From Candidatus Coatesbacteria bacterium RBG_13_66_14 (GTDB lineage Bacteria > RBG-13-66-14): DNA of 7,426 bases. Positions 5,281 to 7,426 of this stretch are shown here, piece after piece. The notes below the pieces were generated by a model. That model did no database searches, had not been told where the DNA came from, and saw nothing but the letters and a program-made list of their open reading frames with translations. The stretch covers positions 3,144 to 10,569 of the forward strand of contig MFAF01000018.1 in NCBI GenBank assembly GCA_001774505.1, given 5' to 3'. Position 1 is the first letter of the stretch; the number at the start of each line of letters is the position of its first letter. The translations under genes were made by a program, and so were the position numbers.

Positions 5281-5911
5281 CCGCTTCGCCGGCCTCCTCA
5301 TCATCAACCCCCAGGGAATCCTCCGACGGCTCGTCCTCCGTGTCGGCCGATTCCTCCTCGACGAGTATCTCCTCGGCGTGGGCCCGGGCCTCGTCCAGGC
5401 TCTGGTGGCCGCCGATGTAGAGGAGCGGCTCGGGCACGTCCTCGGGCAGACCGGCCCCGTGCTCGTCACCCTCGGCCACGACCCAGACCTTGGCCTGGGC
5501 CGTCAGGTCCTGCTGGAAGCGGATGGGGATGTGGTATGCCCCCACCTGCTTGATGTGGTCCTCCAGGACCACCTGGTGGCGGCCGATTTCGATGCCTTTG
5601 GCGGCCAGGAGCTTGACGACCTCGTTCTCGCCCACCGAGCCGTAGAGCCGTCCGGTGTCGCTGGCCTTGCCGGCCACGGTGAAGCTCAGCGACTCGATCC
5701 GAGCGACGAGCTCCTCGTGCTGTCCGCGCATCAGGTCCAGCTTACGGTTGTGGGCCGCGCGCTCGATCTCGACCTGCCGGCGCGCGCCGGGGGTCACCCT
5801 CATCGCGAACTGCCTGGGAATCAGGTAGTTGCGGGCGTAGCCGTTCTTGACCCGGACCACGTCGCCCCGTTTCCCGAGGTTCGGCACGTCCTGACGGAGA
5901 ATCACTTCCAT
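5258..5911 (-). CDS. rplI: Large-subunit ribosomal protein bL9 with a long acidic C-terminal tail
   Basis: bL9 binds 23S rRNA at the base of the L1 stalk and influences frame maintenance and ribosome spacing. The N-terminal RNA-binding domain is classical: MEVILRQDVPNLGKRGDVV, then VKNGYARNYLIPR at 21-33. A charged connecting helix spans about 42-75, and the C-terminal domain runs to about 147 (GRLYGSV at 87-93). The product is 217 residues against about 149 in E. coli. The surplus 70 residues end in a strongly acidic tail: 18 of the last 34 residues are Asp or Glu and none is Lys or Arg. The ATG at 5911 has AGGGTGA just upstream. It is the last gene of the rpsF-ssb-rpsR-rplI operon, 47 bases after rpsR. 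Confidence 0.96.
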   Translation of the reverse strand: MEVILRQDVPNLGKRGDVVRVKNGYARNYLIPRQFAMRVTPGARRQVEIERAAHNRKLDLMRGQHEELVARIESLSFTVAGKASDTGRLYGSVGENEVVKLLAAKGIEIGRHQVVLEDHIKQVGAYHIPIRFQQDLTAQAKVWVVAEGDEHGAGLPEDVPEPLLYIGGHQSLDEARAHAEEILVEEESADTEDEPSEDSLGVDDEEAGEADEEEPSS

Positions 5912-5958
5912 AAATTCACCCTGTTTGGCTCGAATGACGCCGGCTCATTCCCGACGGG

Positions 5959-6207
5959 TCAATGACGGTGGTACTCGAGACGGAAGGGAATCTGGCCCAG
6001 GATGCGCGCGCGCTTGATGGCGGCGCAGAGTTGACGCTGGTGCTTGGCGCAGCTTCCAGTGGTCCGGCGGGCGCGGATTTTGCCCCGCTCGGTGACGTAG
6101 CGGCGGATGATCTCAAGGTCCTTGTAATTAATGTCCTTGACCCCGTCCTTGCAGAACCGGCAGCTCCGCTTGCGCAGGACGCGTCTCTTCATCTTCTTTT
6201 TGCCCAC
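5959..6207 (-). CDS. rpsR: Small-subunit ribosomal protein bS18, cysteine-containing form
   Basis: bS18 binds 16S rRNA in the platform of the 30S subunit next to bS6. The sequence shows the family core SCRFCKDGVKDINYKD at 15-30 and RQLCAAIKRAR at 58-68. I chose the GTG at 6207 (82 residues) because GAGG at 6218-6215 lies seven bases upstream. The TTG at 6213 gives two more residues but sits only one base from that site; an ATG at 6192 is also in frame. Four cysteines (C16, C19, C53, C61) include a CxxC, which resembles the zinc-binding C+ variants known for several bacterial ribosomal proteins. The start lies 14 bases beyond the ssb stop. Confidence 0.95.
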   Translation of the reverse strand: MGKKKMKRRVLRKRSCRFCKDGVKDINYKDLEIIRRYVTERGKIRARRTTGSCAKHQRQLCAAIKRARILGQIPFRLEYHRH

Positions 6208-6221
6208 GTTCAAACCTCGCC

Positions 6222-6641
6222 CTAGAAGGGGATGTCGTCGTCGGAGAGCGGCTCCATCTCATCGCCCTTGGGCGACGAGCCCTCGGCGTCAGGCCTCTGC
6301 CCTCCCGGACCACGGCTGAGAAACTGGAAATTTTCGATTACGACGTCGAGCTTGGACCGTTTGGCGCCCGTTTCCTTGTCCTCCCAGGTGCGGTACTGCA
6401 ACCGCCCCTCGATGAGGATTGGGTCGCCTTTCTTGACGTACTCACAAATAACTTCAGCCTGACGCGCCCAGGCGGTGCAGTCCACGAAGGTGGTGTCCTC
6501 CCGCTGCTCCCCCTCTTTAGTTTTATACTTGCGGTTGACGGCGAGACCCAACTTGGCCACCGCCTGCCCGCTGGCTATGTAGCGCAGCTCCGGGTCGCGC
6601 GTGATGTTCCCCGCGAGGATGACCCTGTTGTAATTCGCCAT
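6222..6641 (-). CDS. ssb: Single-stranded DNA-binding protein
   Basis: Coats single-stranded DNA during replication, repair and recombination, and recruits partners through its C-terminal tip. The 139 residues comprise an OB fold (about 1-110) beginning MANYNRVILAGNITRDPELR, with TTFVDCTAWARQAE at 50-63 and GRLQYRTWEDKETG at 79-92. A short Gly/Pro-rich linker follows, then the acidic tip DDDIPF at 134-139, the standard partner-binding motif. The linker is short for the family. The ATG at 6641 is preceded by a run of six G's that serves as the ribosome site. The gene lies 18 bases after rpsF in the usual rpsF-ssb-rpsR order. Confidence 0.97.
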   Translation of the reverse strand: MANYNRVILAGNITRDPELRYIASGQAVAKLGLAVNRKYKTKEGEQREDTTFVDCTAWARQAEVICEYVKKGDPILIEGRLQYRTWEDKETGAKRSKLDVVIENFQFLSRGPGGQRPDAEGSSPKGDEMEPLSDDDIPF

Positions 6642-6659
6642 GGTCGCCCCCCTTTTCGC

Positions 6660-6932
6660 CTACTCGCCCCGGCAGGTCAAGAAGCGTATGACGGACTCGT
6701 CCAGGCGCAGCTTGGCCTCGATGTCGGCGATCCGATCGGGCTCGTTCTTGTGAAAGATCATCAGGTAACGGGCCTGCGAGCGGCGCTTGATCGTGAACGC
6801 CAGCCTCTGGACGCCCTGGTCCTTGATCTCGATGCCCTCCCCGAAGAGCTGGCGGAAGCCGTCCAGCTTCGCTTCCAGGCGGTCGGCCTCGAGATCGGAC
6901 GCCAGGACGATGGTGGTTTCGTAATCGCGCAT
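6660..6932 (-). CDS. rpsF: Small-subunit ribosomal protein bS6
   Basis: bS6 pairs with bS18 on the 16S rRNA platform. The 90-residue product begins MRDYETTIVLASD and carries RLAFTIKRRSQARYLMI at 43-59, which matches the family's conserved LAY-(P)-I strand. It ends at VIRFLTCR, where relatives have VIRxMVxR. It lacks the long C-terminal tail found in some species. The ATG at 6932 follows a GGGGG ribosome site. It is the first gene of the rpsF-ssb-rpsR-rplI operon, 113 bases downstream of hppA in the same direction. Confidence 0.95.
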   Translation of the reverse strand: MRDYETTIVLASDLEADRLEAKLDGFRQLFGEGIEIKDQGVQRLAFTIKRRSQARYLMIFHKNEPDRIADIEAKLRLDESVIRFLTCRGE

Positions 6933-6964
6933 TTTCCCCCGTTGGATTCAACTTCGGAGGCGCT

Positions 6965-6994
6965 ACTTTACAACATGTGCGCCCCTGTGCGCAA
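6965..6994 (-). promoter_or_regulatory. Possible promoter of the rpsF operon with a tandem repeat in its spacer
   Basis: On the minus strand TTGCGC (6994-6989) and TAAAGT (6970-6965) are 18 bases apart, each matching consensus at about 4 of 6 positions. The spacer region carries the direct repeat TGTGCGC (plus-strand 6976-6982 and 6986-6992), ten bases apart. The distance to rpsF suits a promoter, but the boxes are modest, and readthrough from hppA is possible because I see no U-tract terminator between the genes. Confidence 0.4.
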
Positions 6995-7040
6995 CCCCTA
7001 AGAAGTCACGGCGGGCAAACCGAGCGAACGGCTTGCCGTC

Positions 7041-7061
7041 GCGAGCTATGCCCCCGGCAAA
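7041..7061. repeat. 21-bp repeat, copy B, overlapping the hppA stop
   Basis: Identical to 1010-1030. On the minus strand it encodes the last four codons of hppA (LPGA) and the TAG stop at 7048-7046. The stretch between this block and the shared AACCGAGCG block contains ACGGC-TT-GCCGT (7028-7039), a small inverted repeat absent from copy A. Confidence 0.7.
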
Positions 7062-7426
7062 ATGGGGGCGATGACCAGGCTGATGACGGCCATGAGCTTG
7101 ATGAGGATGTTGATGGAGGGCCCCACCGTGTCCTTCAGGGGGTCCCCCACGGTGTCGCCGATCACAGCCGCCTTGTGCGCCCGGGAGCCCTTGCCCCCGA
7201 AATTGCCCTCCTCGATGTACTTCTTGGCGTTGTCCAGGGCGGCACCGGAGTTGGCGTTGAACATACCCACCATCACACCGGTGACGATGGAGCCGACAAG
7301 CACCCCGGCCAGGGCCAGGGGCCCCAGGAGAAATCCGACCAGGACCGGCACGGCGGCAACCAAGAGGCCGGGGATAATCATCCCGGCGAGGGCGCTCTTG
7401 GTGGCGATGTCCACGCATTTCGCCGA
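7046..7426 (-). CDS. hppA: Membrane-bound proton/sodium-translocating pyrophosphatase, C-terminal part
   Basis: Couples pyrophosphate hydrolysis to H+ or Na+ pumping across the cytoplasmic membrane. Only the last 126 residues lie in the window; the frame is open to the right edge, beginning [15 protein letters not shown]. Two hydrophobic helices follow (about residues 16-35 and 38-55). Then come the diagnostic [20 protein letters not shown] (about 65-84) and [16 protein letters not shown], whose Asp and Lys residues belong to the pyrophosphate/Mg site. A last helix (about 108-121) ends the protein. The residues that decide K+ dependence and ion specificity are upstream of the window. The extreme C-terminus, LPGA, is encoded by a repeat that also occurs in the pfkA-mazG spacer. 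Confidence 0.96.
   Translation of the reverse strand, partial: SAKCVDIATKSALAGMIIPGLLVAAVPVLVGFLLGPLALAGVLVGSIVTGVMVGMFNANSGAALDNAKKYIEEGNFGGKGSRAHKAAVIGDTVGDPLKDTVGPSINILIKLMAVISLVIAPILPGA

Noticed and set aside
5378..5965. 195-codon plus-strand frame opposite rplI
   Set aside because: Shadow of bL9 on the other strand.
6208..6213. TTG at 6213 as the rpsR start
   Set aside because: It lies only one base from the GAGG site; the GTG at 6207 is at the ideal distance.

Overview
The window looks like an ordinary housekeeping stretch of a high-GC bacterial chromosome. It carries six complete protein genes on recognisable backbones, one gene whose start codon is missing, and two genes cut by the window edges. 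The lineage cannot be named from the sequence alone. The mix of a membrane pyrophosphatase, a cysteine-containing bS18, a bL9 with a long acidic tail, very GC-rich codon use and short palindromic intergenic elements would suit an uncultured high-GC candidate-phylum bacterium, but that is a guess. No mobile element, CRISPR array, tRNA, rRNA or phage gene was seen.

Layout. (1) At 1-859, minus strand, is a phosphofructokinase gene (pfkA), cut at its 3' end. (2) At 860-1170 is a divergent intergenic region with a promoter for pfkA, a near-perfect sigma-70 promoter for mazG, a 14-bp palindrome and one copy of a 21-bp repeat. (3) On the plus strand come mazG, a large polytopic membrane protein of GT-C glycosyltransferase type, tsaE and tsaB, packed tightly or overlapping and probably one transcript. 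(4) At 4986-5257 is a convergent intergenic region. It and the 3' end of rplI hold three hairpins followed by U-tracts when read on the minus strand. (5) On the minus strand, transcribed right to left, is the classic rpsF-ssb-rpsR-rplI operon. (6) At the right edge is the C-terminal end of a membrane-bound pyrophosphatase gene (hppA), also on the minus strand. Its last codons lie inside the second copy of the 21-bp repeat.

How the genes work together. TsaE and TsaB are two partners of the TsaBDE machine that transfers threonylcarbamoyl to A37 of ANN-decoding tRNAs. MazG removes non-canonical or excess NTPs. The ribosomal operon supplies bS6, bS18, bL9 and the single-strand DNA-binding protein. 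PfkA and the pyrophosphatase are energy-metabolism genes and sit beside these operons without obvious functional coupling.

No new biological system was found. The observations most worth following are: tsaE has no ATG/GTG/TTG before its Walker A motif, although a perfect Shine-Dalgarno lies upstream and a hairpin sits between; the repeat shared by the pfkA-mazG spacer and the hppA 3' end; an Asp-to-Asn change in the GGDGS nucleotide motif of PfkA; stacked terminators behind rplI; and the acidic tail on bL9.
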